A DNA stretch of 46,013 nt from Candidatus Caldarchaeum subterraneum (GTDB lineage: Archaea > Thermoproteota > Nitrososphaeria_A > Caldarchaeales > Caldarchaeaceae). The DNA is taken from NCBI GenBank assembly GCA_937934305.1, contig CALHAG010000008.1:80377-126389 (forward strand), written 5' to 3'. Positions 17,110 to 25,448 of the stretch are shown one piece after another (the stretch's first letter is position 1; every line of letters begins with the position of its first letter). The position numbers and the translations under genes were made by a program. The notes under the pieces are model-generated. The model searched no databases. It was not told the DNA's origin and saw only the letters and a program-made list of their open reading frames with translations.

Positions 17110-17604
17110 GTGACTCTTAAGGACCTGCCGACCTTTCCCAGCCAGAAGAAAGGGAGAGATTTTCTTCTCATTCGAGGCAAAGTCTCGAAAACGGTTGTGT
17201 TTTCGCTCAACGAGTTGATGCGTCTCCCCACAGTGTCCTTGACTTTTGACTTTAGATGTCTGGAGGGGTGGGTTGTGCCAGATACCGAGTGGCAGGGGGT
17301 AAAGGTATCCACTCTTCTCGAGGCGGCAGAGCCTCTGCCCGATGCAAGGTATGCAGTGTTCAAGTCAGGCGATTATTCAGAGTGTTTTCCGGTCTCAGAG
17401 GCCAAGGAAATGGTCGTCGCATACCGGTATCGTGGAAAAGAAATCCCAGCCGAGCACGGTGGACCTCTGAGGCTTGTTTTCCCGGGTCAGGAGTGTTACC
17501 AGAGTATCAGGTGGCTTGAGGAGATAGAGTTGACAGGCGAGTATGTGGAGGGGACGGCTCGGTCGACGGCGTTGTCCAGGATTGGGTTAGTAGCAAGCAG
17601 GTGA
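17110..17604 (+). CDS. stand-alone molybdopterin-binding oxidoreductase domain protein
   Basis: 164 residues from GTG at 17110. It belongs to the sulfite oxidase/YedY molybdopterin domain family (Oxidored_molyb). The predicted molybdenum-ligand Cys is C50 in FDFRCLEGW, and EHGGPLRLVFPG near residue 115 fits the cofactor-binding loop. It lacks the C-terminal dimerisation domain of sulfite oxidases and has no Tat or Sec leader, so it looks cytoplasmic. An upstream TTG at 17068 would put the TATA-like box inside the gene, so 17110 is preferred. Substrate unknown. The end TGAATTCA (17602-17609) is a palindrome giving the stop codons of both convergent genes. Confidence 0.8.
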   Translation: MTLKDLPTFPSQKKGRDFLLIRGKVSKTVVFSLNELMRLPTVSLTFDFRCLEGWVVPDTEWQGVKVSTLLEAAEPLPDARYAVFKSGDYSECFPVSEAKEMVVAYRYRGKEIPAEHGGPLRLVFPGQECYQSIRWLEEIELTGEYVEGTARSTALSRIGLVASR

Positions 17605-17606
17605 AT

Positions 17607-18116
17607 TCATAGCTTAAGTGGATTGCCCATCTTTCCGCTGAATGCAAGAGCCTCGATGGGCTGTCTGTTTTTTCGGCCAATTATTTTATGCTTCGGGTAG
17701 CCGAAACCTATGACGCATGCTATGTGGTATTCTTGCGGGACTCCATATTTTCCTCGCATAGCCTTTTCGTCATAGCCCGTGTATACACGTGAGCCGACGG
17801 ACCTGTTCCAGGCCGCGAGCTGCATGTGAGTGGCTACTCTTCCAGCGTCAAACAAATGCCATGGATACTTTGGAGAAGTGAGAACAATCACCGCCAACGC
17901 AGCGTTCTCAACCCATTTGCCTGACGTGCTCATCTCAGCCAACTGCTTCAGCTCATCAGCTCCCTCAACCAAGATAAAACGCCAGTGCTGCGAGTTAAGC
18001 CCGCTCGGCGAAAGCCTCGCCGCCTCGAGAATCTCCTTAACAACCTCGCGTGGAACCGGTTTATCAGCGAATTCCCTTATCTCTAGCCGGGTTTTTATCG
18101 CTTCAAAAACATCCAT
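17607..18116 (-). CDS. nitroreductase-family flavoprotein
   Basis: 169 residues from ATG 18116. An FMN-binding nitroreductase fold: MDVFEAIKTRLEIREF at the start, AARLSPSGLNSQHWRF (about 33-48), and the C-terminal GFGYPKHKIIGRKNRQP. Members reduce nitro compounds, quinones, enones or flavins with NAD(P)H. ATG 18116 is chosen because a TTTAAA box at 18141-18146 is about 27 bp away; an ATG at 18125 is possible. It lies downstream of the PurM-like gene but seems to have its own promoter inside the 38-bp gap. Confidence 0.87.
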   Translation of the reverse strand: MDVFEAIKTRLEIREFADKPVPREVVKEILEAARLSPSGLNSQHWRFILVEGADELKQLAEMSTSGKWVENAALAVIVLTSPKYPWHLFDAGRVATHMQLAAWNRSVGSRVYTGYDEKAMRGKYGVPQEYHIACVIGFGYPKHKIIGRKNRQPIEALAFSGKMGNPLKL

Positions 18117-18154
18117 GCCATTCATGTGTTTCTGGATGGTTTTAAAGGTTGGGC

Positions 18155-19135
18155 CTAGGAGATGATTCTCCACAGCTCGTCCTGTATGGGGCCCTTGATT
18201 TTCTCCTCGCGTCCATTCTCTGTTACCCTCATCCCCTGTCTGCGGGGAAGTATTTTCCCTATTATTCTCCCTCCTATCTTTGCCAGAACTCTGCTGCTGA
18301 AACGTGGCGCGGTGGCTATCAGTGCTCCCGAGCTTATTAGCCTGAGAGGGTCAATATCCATTTTTTCGCAGACACGCTGCACAAGAGGATGAATCGGCAC
18401 CCTCGACCTGTCGATTTCGAATCCAACGCCAGCGGCTTCAGCGACTTCATACAATCCGCCGAGAAGACCGCCCTCTGTCGGGTCATGCATACAGTTTACA
18501 CCCGTCGAAGCCAGAGACAAGGCCTCATCGACGACTGATGTTTTTTTGATAAGCAGAGACCCCATCCTCAGCTCCTTTTCTGTGAAGCCTTTACGCCTAA
18601 GCACGTCGGCAAAGTCCGCGGATAATATTGCCACGCCTTCAAGCCCCGGAGACTTCACCAAAAGAATCTCGTCCCCCGGTTTTGCTCCACTGGTGGTCAC
18701 GGGGGTCGGCGCGACCAGTTTACCAGTCATGTGTCCTACGACTACTGGTGATGAGACGAAGGGAGCGACCTCTGAATGACCCGTCACAACAGCCACATCC
18801 ATCCGTCTACAGGCGAGATGTATCTGGTCGACGATTCTCTTGAGGTCGGCTGGTGTGCTGCCCTTCGGCAACAGTATGGTTGAGGAGAACCACTGTGGTC
18901 TTCCACCACATACTGCGACATCGTTAGCCGAGGCGTGGACAGCGAGCCAGCCGACGAAGCTTTTCGAGCCGGTGATCGGGTCCATTGAAACTATGTAGAT
19001 GTCCTTTGACGTCTTGACCGCTCCCGCGTCTTCGCCGAAATTTGGCCAGAGAACAACGTCTCTCCGCCTAGCACCCACTCTACGCAGCACAACATCCTTC
19101 AAAACCTTCTCCGGAAGCTTGCCCAGAGGAAGCAA
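18155..19135 (-). CDS. PurM/HypE-like ATP-binding protein, specific role unknown
   Basis: 326 residues of the AIR-synthase (PurM) superfamily. The N-terminal ATP-binding half has NFGEDAGAV (32-40) and MDPITGS; the C-terminal half has HDPTEGGLLGGLYE (about 216-229). It is closest in style to archaeal HypE-like 'AIR synthase related' proteins. HypE ends in a reactive Cys that becomes the thiocarbamate for hydrogenase cyanide; this protein ends in WRIIS with no terminal Cys, so it is not a working HypE. No selenium-binding Cys/Sec loop of SelD is seen. It is tightly packed behind etfBA and the MobA-like gene. Confidence 0.8.
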   Translation of the reverse strand: MLPLGKLPEKVLKDVVLRRVGARRRDVVLWPNFGEDAGAVKTSKDIYIVSMDPITGSKSFVGWLAVHASANDVAVCGGRPQWFSSTILLPKGSTPADLKRIVDQIHLACRRMDVAVVTGHSEVAPFVSSPVVVGHMTGKLVAPTPVTTSGAKPGDEILLVKSPGLEGVAILSADFADVLRRKGFTEKELRMGSLLIKKTSVVDEALSLASTGVNCMHDPTEGGLLGGLYEVAEAAGVGFEIDRSRVPIHPLVQRVCEKMDIDPLRLISSGALIATAPRFSSRVLAKIGGRIIGKILPRRQGMRVTENGREEKIKGPIQDELWRIIS

Positions 19136-19137
19136 AC

Positions 19138-19746
19138 CTACTCCCCCGTAACCGACTGAAGAATCTGAGCAGCTTTCCTGACATCCGACTGCGTTTGAAC
19201 CTTGACGAGGAAACGGAGCTTGTCATCAAAAACTTTGAAGCTCTGAAGAGATATGTATAAAACATTTCCCACATGTTTCACGAGGTCTCCCATCTTTAGC
19301 TCTGGATTCTGGTCCATGGCTTGGAGAAATGGTTTGACACGGTAGGAGGCGGGGGTGAACTCTGGCTTGTCAAAAACAGGCCGCGGTATCCCCGCGGAGA
19401 ATCGTGTCACAACATCTCGTAGAAACATGACCACCTCTCTGTTGATAAGAGGTGTGTCACAGGAGAGGGCGACCACTGCGTCGCATGATTTCTCGCGGAA
19501 AAGCTGTTCAAGATGGAAACGGATATCGAGCTCCTTTGGTCCAGCGTCCAACAGCTGCGCTCCATAGTTCTCGGCTATGTCTCTATACTCGTTCAGAGAA
19601 GCTTGCTGGGCCATGATGACGATTTCATCGGTGTCTTCAGGGACAGCGTCGAGCACATATTCTATCATGGGCCTCTTGTTTATTTTTATGAGGCCTCTGC
19701 GTCCGCCAGGGTCTTGGTTAGCGAGAACGGTTGTTAGGTAATGCAT
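19138..19746 (-). CDS. MobA-like nucleotidyltransferase with altered nucleotide-binding loop
   Basis: 202 residues, a Rossmann-like NTP transferase fold of the MobA/CobY type. Family blocks seen are IKINKRPMIEYVLDAV (21-36) and LSCDTPLINREVV (about 93-105). The nucleotide-binding loop, normally LAGGxSxRMGxDK, here reads LANQDPGGRRGLIKIN, so the first GG is lost. It may use another nucleotide, or have lost activity. It is 4 bp from etfA and 3 bp from the PurM-like gene, which makes a role in preparing a cofactor or nucleotide linked to the ETF system plausible. That link is inference. Confidence 0.72.
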   Translation of the reverse strand: MHYLTTVLANQDPGGRRGLIKINKRPMIEYVLDAVPEDTDEIVIMAQQASLNEYRDIAENYGAQLLDAGPKELDIRFHLEQLFREKSCDAVVALSCDTPLINREVVMFLRDVVTRFSAGIPRPVFDKPEFTPASYRVKPFLQAMDQNPELKMGDLVKHVGNVLYISLQSFKVFDDKLRFLVKVQTQSDVRKAAQILQSVTGE

Positions 19747-19749
19747 GTT

Positions 19750-20691
19750 TTAACTGCCCAGTTTCTTTTTGAGAATTTCGATGGTGAGGGGTAGGATTTT
19801 GTAGAGGTCTGCGACAAAGTAGTAGTCTGACTCCGTGGCCATTGGAGCGTTGGGGTCTATGTTGACTGCTATCACGGTTTTGCTGTCACGCATTCCGACG
19901 AGATGCTGCACCTGCCCAGATATGCCCAACGCTATGTAGAGGTTGGGTCTCACACGTTTACCGGATAATCCTATGTGCCGCTCCTCCTCAAGCCATTTAA
20001 GGTCACCTGATATCGGCCTGCTGCATCCAATCTCTGCGCCAATCAGTTTCGCAAGCTCCTCCGCAAGCGATAAATCCTCCTTTTTCTTGAATCCGCGGCC
20101 AACAGACACAATCAAACTAGCTTTCTCAAGGTCCACCCGTGTCTTCTCAGGCTTGATGGTTTCTAACACCTCGACAGCGGGGGCGTCGATACCTGGGTCA
20201 AACTCCTCCACAGCCGGCTTCATGCCCTGAGAGGTCTCCGATGCCGATACCTTCACGGAAGCCAAGGCAGGCTTGCTGTTAAGCGAAACAGTGGCCACGT
20301 AACCGCCACCCAACACAAGGCGTTTAGCCACAAAACCTTTCTCACCTTTCTCGACGGCGAAGGCCTCAGATGCATAGGCCGCGTCAAGCCGCTGCGCCAA
20401 TCGGCCACATATCTCTACACCTTTCTTTGACGCATAGATTAAAACAAGAGCGGGGTCGAGTTTCTTCACCAGCTCCGCCAAAGCCGCTGCAGAGGCCGCT
20501 GCTCCAGAAGCCAGATATTTTTCGGGTATGTGGATGAGTTTTTCGACTCCTGCTCCGCCAAGCATAGCAAGCTCGTTTTCCGTGAAGGGTTTGAAGGCCG
20601 CTGCGACGACTTGAGCTGGGTTGAGTGATTTTGCGTAGTTGGCTGTCGTGATGACTTGCTCCGGTTTTTCACCTGCAACGAGCACTTTCAT
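19750..20691 (-). CDS. etfA: electron transfer flavoprotein, alpha subunit
   Basis: 313 residues. The C-terminal FAD-binding domain (about 190-313) is complete: SVGRGFKKKED, ERHIGLSGKRVRPNLYIALG, SGQVQHLVGMRDSKTVIAVN and a closing ADLYKILP helix. With EtfB it carries electrons from acyl-CoA or other dehydrogenases to a membrane acceptor. The start overlaps the etfB stop by 4 nt (ATGA-type), the usual sign of 1:1 translation. The gene order etfB-etfA follows a membrane Fe-S oxidoreductase gene, which should be its quinone-linked partner. Confidence 0.96.
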   Translation of the reverse strand: MKVLVAGEKPEQVITTANYAKSLNPAQVVAAAFKPFTENELAMLGGAGVEKLIHIPEKYLASGAAASAAALAELVKKLDPALVLIYASKKGVEICGRLAQRLDAAYASEAFAVEKGEKGFVAKRLVLGGGYVATVSLNSKPALASVKVSASETSQGMKPAVEEFDPGIDAPAVEVLETIKPEKTRVDLEKASLIVSVGRGFKKKEDLSLAEELAKLIGAEIGCSRPISGDLKWLEEERHIGLSGKRVRPNLYIALGISGQVQHLVGMRDSKTVIAVNIDPNAPMATESDYYFVADLYKILPLTIEILKKKLGS

Positions 20692-21503
20692 CTTCTACCA
20701 CCCATGTGTGCGATGATTCTTTCCGCTAGTTTTTCAGCCAGCTCCTCCACCTTTCCCTCGAAAACCTGTCTCCTTCTCTCGGTCTTCAGGGCCTTTACCT
20801 CGAGTGTCTCAGCCCTCGGCATGAGGTCGTCCTTGGTGAGCCCAACATCGTTGAGTGAGAGCTCCTTGAGAGGCTTTTTCTGCGCGGCCCTAATCATCAA
20901 CAGGCTTGGGAGACGTGGTGTGTTGATTTCCAATCCTACCGTGACCACGGCTGGCAAGCTGCATGAAACAACCTCCACTCCGTCTTCGACGGCCCGCCAT
21001 GCCTTCAAAACACGGTCCCCTACCTCCAGCTTGTTAACGTATGAAACATGTGGAACGTTGAAAATTTCTGCGAGACGTGGACCGGTTTGGTAAGCGTTCT
21101 GGTCTAGAGAGGCTTCTCCGCACAGTATAATGTCCCATTTCGGTGAAGCTGTCTTTATGACCGCTGCGAGGGCTTTTGCGGTCGCTGCGCCGTCAGCCTG
21201 TGCGAGAGATGGGTCTGAGAGAATGTAGGCCTCGTCCGCTCCCATGGCTAGACACTCCCTCACCAGAAGCTGCTTAACCTCAGGCCCCACGCTGACGACG
21301 ACCACCTTGCCTCCGCTCTTTTCCTTGATGCGGACAGCCTCTTCAACAGCGTTGAGGTCGAAGTCGCTGTTCTTCCACTGCGCCTGAGAAAGCTGTGGCG
21401 CAAGAGTCTCGGGATGCGGCTTCAACTGATAAACGTCAACAGTCTGCTTGACGCAAACCACGATATCGGGCATAGTTCTCGACATCATCCGATATGTGCC
21501 CAT
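20688..21503 (-). CDS. etfB: electron transfer flavoprotein, beta subunit
   Basis: 271 residues. The family opening DIVVCVKQTVDVYQLKPHP is near residues 12-30, NDFDLNAVEEAVRIKE-like NSDFDLNAVEEAVRIKEK near 46-63, and the nucleotide-binding region SVGPEVKQLLVRECLAMGADEAYIL near 72-96. The first ten residues before MPDIVV may not be translated; internal ATGs at 21488, 21485 and 21473 are options. The gene starts 15 bp after the membrane oxidoreductase stop. Residues for bifurcating flavin binding cannot be judged without an alignment. Confidence 0.95.
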   Translation of the reverse strand: MGTYRMMSRTMPDIVVCVKQTVDVYQLKPHPETLAPQLSQAQWKNSDFDLNAVEEAVRIKEKSGGKVVVVSVGPEVKQLLVRECLAMGADEAYILSDPSLAQADGAATAKALAAVIKTASPKWDIILCGEASLDQNAYQTGPRLAEIFNVPHVSYVNKLEVGDRVLKAWRAVEDGVEVVSCSLPAVVTVGLEINTPRLPSLLMIRAAQKKPLKELSLNDVGLTKDDLMPRAETLEVKALKTERRRQVFEGKVEELAEKLAERIIAHMGGRR

Positions 21504-21518
21504 CTAAAAAACCATGTC

Positions 21519-23528
21519 CTAGATGCTTTCCGCGACTATCTCCGCTATGTCCTTTATCTTGAGGCTCTGGTCGACGCCTGTGACACGTGCTGCGTCGGCG
21601 AACATCTGCATACAGTAGGGGCATTCGACGGCGAGGATAGAGGCCCCCGTCTCCACAGCCTCCCTAAGACGTATAACGCTTTCTCTATCCGTTCTCCTCA
21701 CCTCATACCAGTAGGTGCTTCCTCCGGCACCGCAGCAGAAGCTTTTACGACCGCTTCTACTCATCTCCACATAGGCTCCATCCTTGTTAGCCGACTGGAT
21801 GACAAACCTCGGCTCCTCGAAAACATCGTTAATCCTCCCTATGTAGCATGAGTCATGAAGCGTTATTTTTTCGGATAGAGGTTTCGTGAGCTTGAGTCTA
21901 CCCGTTCTCAGCAGCTCGCCGATAACCTGTGAATGATGCTTCACCTCCAGCTCGAGCCCAAAGTCTCTGTATTCTTTCTTCAAAGTGTTGAAGCAGTGTG
22001 GACAGTTCACTATTATTTTCTTCACAGATTTCTGTTTGAGTGTCTCGATGTTTTGGAGAGCAAGTTCTTGGAAACGTCCTTCCTCTCCTATGCGGCGGGC
22101 GGGGTCGCCTGTGCATGTTTCCTCAACGCCGAGAACCGCGAATGAGACTCCTGCTTTGAGCAAGATTTTTGCAACACTTTTAGCTATCTCTCGTCCACGT
22201 GCATCATATATCGAGGCGCATCCAATCCAGTAAACATATTCTGCGTCGGGTTTTTCTTCAAGTGTCTGCACACCCATCTCGGCAAGTTCCTCGAAAAACT
22301 TCTGTTTCTCGCTTTGGTCGAAGCCGTATGGGTTACCGTATCTGCTCAGGTTAGTTAACATCGCTGTTTTGCGTTTATCCAGCTTACCCTCGAGAGTAAG
22401 GGCCCTCCTCATCTCAAGAATGTAATCCATGGGCCTGATCAAGACTGGGCAGGCCTCTATGCATGCTGAGCAAGTGGTGCATGCCCAGACCTCCTCCTCA
22501 TCTATCAACCCCGAGGCAAATACATCTTCGTCGAGGCCGTCGCTTCTCCAAAGCTGTCTCCGAAGCTTCTGCATTATGTCACGGGGGGAAAGAGGGGTGC
22601 CTGCGGCATGGGCGGGACACGCGGCTTCACATCTTCCGCAGTCGGTGCAGGCGTCTAGACCCAGCTTCTCCATCCACCCAAGCTCCGACAAACTCCTGAA
22701 ACCTAGCTTGATGTCAGCCGAGGGGTCGAGCTCATCTATCCTAAAAGGTGTTTTCATCTTACCGAGAGGAAGTTGCCGAGGCGCGTTGACGGCGATGTTC
22801 AACAGTGTGGAAAAAATGTGTCCAAGAGGTGAGTAGGGCAGCACAGCAACCATCGCGAAAGCCACGATTGCGTGGCTCCACCAAATGCCTCGATAAAGCA
22901 GGGTCAGCGGCTCCGTTGGCAGGTTTACGAAGAAGGCCGTTGATACGGCTTTGCCGACGAAGCTATACCCGCTCCACGGCCTCGGCTCAACCGTGAGCCT
23001 AATGGCCTCCAATACATATCCCGACAACCCTATAAAGAGAAGACCCGCCAGAGCCATGGAATACTCCAACCTGTTCCGAAGCCTCGGCTCATGCCTGATA
23101 AAACGCCTGTAAATGAGGAGAGCTAATCCGAGCAGAAACGCCACACCCATCACATCGAGGACAAACTCGAACCCGAGATAGAAATCTCCGCGGAGAAGCC
23201 GGAGACCCAGAACACGTAGAATGTCATGGTCTATGAAGACGAGGGTGGTGCCTATGAAGAGAGCGATGATGCCGGTGTATATCAACAAATGCATAACCCC
23301 CGCCAAATGCTCGGAAACAACCTTGCGCTGCAATAAGCCATACCTAGCCATGTAGCCAACGCCTCTGAAAACACTGTTAAGCAACTCACCAACGCTCCTC
23401 ACACCCAAACGCCTAAGCCGATAAACAACCCCGAAAACAAACACCAACGCAAAAGGCACAAGGACAAGATACATCAAAAAATCCGTTCCCGGAGGCAGCA
23501 GAATGTATGTCTCCCGGATAGGCTCCAT
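21519..23528 (-). CDS. membrane HdrD-like Fe-S oxidoreductase with cytochrome b domain (putative ETF:quinone oxidoreductase)
   Basis: 669 residues. The N-terminal third has several membrane helices of the NarI/HdrE cytochrome b type. A ferredoxin pair follows (CTDCGRCEAACP near 291; CTTCSACIEACP near 348). Two CCG-type Cys-rich blocks come next: WIGCASIYD with CPHCFNTLKKEY, then HDSCYIGR with FCCGAGG near 596. The same fused plan is seen in the membrane ETF:menaquinone oxidoreductase (EMO) of syntrophic bacteria, which passes electrons from ETF to quinone. Position directly ahead of etfBA strongly supports this role here. The ATG has a TTTTAAAG box about 28 bp upstream, so it leads the operon. 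Confidence 0.9.
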   Translation of the reverse strand: MEPIRETYILLPPGTDFLMYLVLVPFALVFVFGVVYRLRRLGVRSVGELLNSVFRGVGYMARYGLLQRKVVSEHLAGVMHLLIYTGIIALFIGTTLVFIDHDILRVLGLRLLRGDFYLGFEFVLDVMGVAFLLGLALLIYRRFIRHEPRLRNRLEYSMALAGLLFIGLSGYVLEAIRLTVEPRPWSGYSFVGKAVSTAFFVNLPTEPLTLLYRGIWWSHAIVAFAMVAVLPYSPLGHIFSTLLNIAVNAPRQLPLGKMKTPFRIDELDPSADIKLGFRSLSELGWMEKLGLDACTDCGRCEAACPAHAAGTPLSPRDIMQKLRRQLWRSDGLDEDVFASGLIDEEEVWACTTCSACIEACPVLIRPMDYILEMRRALTLEGKLDKRKTAMLTNLSRYGNPYGFDQSEKQKFFEELAEMGVQTLEEKPDAEYVYWIGCASIYDARGREIAKSVAKILLKAGVSFAVLGVEETCTGDPARRIGEEGRFQELALQNIETLKQKSVKKIIVNCPHCFNTLKKEYRDFGLELEVKHHSQVIGELLRTGRLKLTKPLSEKITLHDSCYIGRINDVFEEPRFVIQSANKDGAYVEMSRSGRKSFCCGAGGSTYWYEVRRTDRESVIRLREAVETGASILAVECPYCMQMFADAARVTGVDQSLKIKDIAEIVAESI

Positions 23529-23552
23529 CGCATAGTTAACACGGCACCCGGT

Positions 23553-23584
23553 TTTTAAAGATAAGCAAACTAAACATATTTATC
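23553..23584. promoter_or_regulatory. back-to-back TATA-like boxes for the ETF operon and malic enzyme
   Basis: TTTTAAAG (23553-23560) is about 28 bp from the oxidoreductase ATG at 23528; CATATTTATC (23575-23584) is about 27 bp from the malic enzyme ATG at 23607. The starts are 79 bp apart, so both transcripts should be leaderless. Confidence 0.55.
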
Positions 23585-23606
23585 AACACACTTGACAATA
23601 TTTTTC

Positions 23607-24929
23607 ATGAGTGATGAACACGGCAAACTTGCCGTAAAATCTGCTCCCTACTATGGGGGCAAGCTTGAGATAGTGCCCAAAATCCCCGTGAAGTCTCTTG
23701 AAGACTTTTCTGTGTGGTACACCCCCGGAGTAGCCGCTGTCTCAAAAGCAATTAGTGAGAACAGGGAGCTGAGTTTTGAGTATACTTGGCGGTGGAACAC
23801 TATCGCCGTCGTCACTAACGGCTCGAGGGTGTTGGGTCTCGGGGACATAGGGCCCGAGGCCGCTCTACCCGTTATGGAGGGAAAGTCTCTCATCTTCAAA
23901 TTCCTCGGCGGAGTTGATGCTTTCCCCATTTGTTTGAACGTGAAAGACCCGCAGAAGTTTGTTGAAGTGGTTAAGTCGCTTGAGCCAGGCCTCGGAGGAA
24001 TAAACCTCGAAGACATCTCCTCACCCGATTGCTTCTACATCCTAGATAGGCTGCGGCAGCAGATGTCGATACCTGTCTGGCATGATGACCAGCTTGGAAC
24101 AGCGGCGGCCACCACAGCAGCACTCATCAACGCGCTCAAGCTAACAAACAGGAAGCTGAACAAAGTATCCATCGTGTTGTATGGAGCGGGCGCCGCAAAC
24201 ATAGCCACCGCAAGACTTCTCGAGAAAGCAGGAGCCGACATCACGAAGATGATACTGGTCGATACAAAAGGTATTCTTCACTCGGAGCGGGAGGACATGG
24301 ACGAGTTGATGCTCAAACATCCATGGAAATACGAGCTTGCGCTGAAAACCAACCGTGCCAAGCTATCGGGCCAACTTCCCGACGCACTTGAAGGCGCAGA
24401 CGTCTTGATAGCCGCGTCTACGCCGGGCCCTGATAGAATCAAGAAGGATTGGATACAGAGGATGGCGCAGAACCCTGTTGTTTTCCTTTTGGCCAACCCT
24501 GTTCCAGAGATGTGGCCATGGGAGGCTAAAGAAGCCGGAGCAGCCGTGGTTGCCACGGGCCGCAGCGATTTTCCAAACCAGGTAAACAACAGCCTCGTCT
24601 TCCCCGCAGTGTTCAGGGGAGCGCTTGACGTCAAAGCCCGCGCAATAACTGACACCATGGCCCTAAGAGCCGCCCAAGCCCTCGCAGAATATGTGTCAGA
24701 CGAGAAACTACATCCCGACCACATCATCCCAACGATGGATGAATGGGAAGTCTACATTCACGTAGCCGCATCAGTCGCCGAACAAGCACGCGATGAAAAC
24801 GTTGCACGAAACCCGCTGAACTATGACGAGGAGTTTGTAAGAGCTAAGAAGATAATTCAACGGTCCCGAAAGCTATTAATGTCGCTCATGGACCAGCATT
24901 TCATAAAGCCGCTTCCAAAGGTCGATTGA
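23607..24929 (+). CDS. malic enzyme (malate dehydrogenase, decarboxylating)
   Basis: 440 residues from ATG 23607. It converts malate to pyruvate and CO2 with NAD(P)+. Family blocks are VWYTPGVAAVSKAI near the start, GGVDAFPICLN near 110, LEDISSPDCFYI and VWHDDQLGTAAA near 140-170, and the Rossmann VLYGAGAANIATARLLEKAGA near 195-215. This is the short prokaryotic form without a phosphotransacetylase-like tail. The upstream codon at 23592 is disfavoured because a TATA-like box places transcription start at about 23607. Being divergent from the ETF operon suggests a shared role in organic acid use. Confidence 0.94.
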   Translation: MSDEHGKLAVKSAPYYGGKLEIVPKIPVKSLEDFSVWYTPGVAAVSKAISENRELSFEYTWRWNTIAVVTNGSRVLGLGDIGPEAALPVMEGKSLIFKFLGGVDAFPICLNVKDPQKFVEVVKSLEPGLGGINLEDISSPDCFYILDRLRQQMSIPVWHDDQLGTAAATTAALINALKLTNRKLNKVSIVLYGAGAANIATARLLEKAGADITKMILVDTKGILHSEREDMDELMLKHPWKYELALKTNRAKLSGQLPDALEGADVLIAASTPGPDRIKKDWIQRMAQNPVVFLLANPVPEMWPWEAKEAGAAVVATGRSDFPNQVNNSLVFPAVFRGALDVKARAITDTMALRAAQALAEYVSDEKLHPDHIIPTMDEWEVYIHVAASVAEQARDENVARNPLNYDEEFVRAKKIIQRSRKLLMSLMDQHFIKPLPKVD

Positions 24930-24930
24930 A

Positions 24931-25398
24931 ATGACTGAACTTGTTTTCAGAAAAGCGGAGGAAAAAGACATACCAAGGCTAGTGGAGCTAAACATCCGCC
25001 TCAAACGACTAAACGAAGAATTCGACCCCCTCTTCAAGACAAGGGACGACATTGCAGAAACGTCGAAAAAATACTTCGCGGAGGCCATAAAGTCGCCGAA
25101 CTCTGTTGTCATCGTGGCGGAAAACAGCGGCAGAGTGGTGGGCTTCTTGAAAGCGGACATCGTCGAAAGACTGTTCTACCATCCGAAGATAGAGGGGAAA
25201 ATCGTCGAATTCTACCTCCTTCCCGAGTATAGAAGAAAGAAACACGGGGCAGAGCTGCTCGACTATGCCGTGAAAATGCTCAAAGACAGGGTTGAAATCA
25301 TCACAGCCGAGTTCCCATCCCTAAACGAGATAGCGGTCGAATTCTACACACGCCTCGGATTCAGAGGAATAGTAAGCATATACGCCCGCGAAAGCTAA
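24931..25398 (+). CDS. GNAT-family N-acetyltransferase
   Basis: 155 residues with a standard GNAT fold. The acceptor region is N-terminal, the acetyl-CoA strand FYLLPEYRRKKHGAELL is near 89-105, and FYTRLGFR ends the fold. The loop RRKKHGAEL differs from the classic RxxGxG by His in place of the first Gly. ATG begins one base after the malic enzyme stop, so the two are co-transcribed. Target unknown; a lysine acetyltransferase acting on the neighbour is possible but unproven. Confidence 0.85.
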   Translation: MTELVFRKAEEKDIPRLVELNIRLKRLNEEFDPLFKTRDDIAETSKKYFAEAIKSPNSVVIVAENSGRVVGFLKADIVERLFYHPKIEGKIVEFYLLPEYRRKKHGAELLDYAVKMLKDRVEIITAEFPSLNEIAVEFYTRLGFRGIVSIYARES

Positions 25399-25448
25399 AC
25401 GAAAAACCTACATATCACCGCATCCAACAAACAAATGAAGCCTAAAAA

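Noticed and set aside
18155-19135. Assignment as selenophosphate synthetase
   Set aside because: The Cys/Sec-containing glycine-rich loop of SelD is absent, and there are no other selenium genes or Sec signals.
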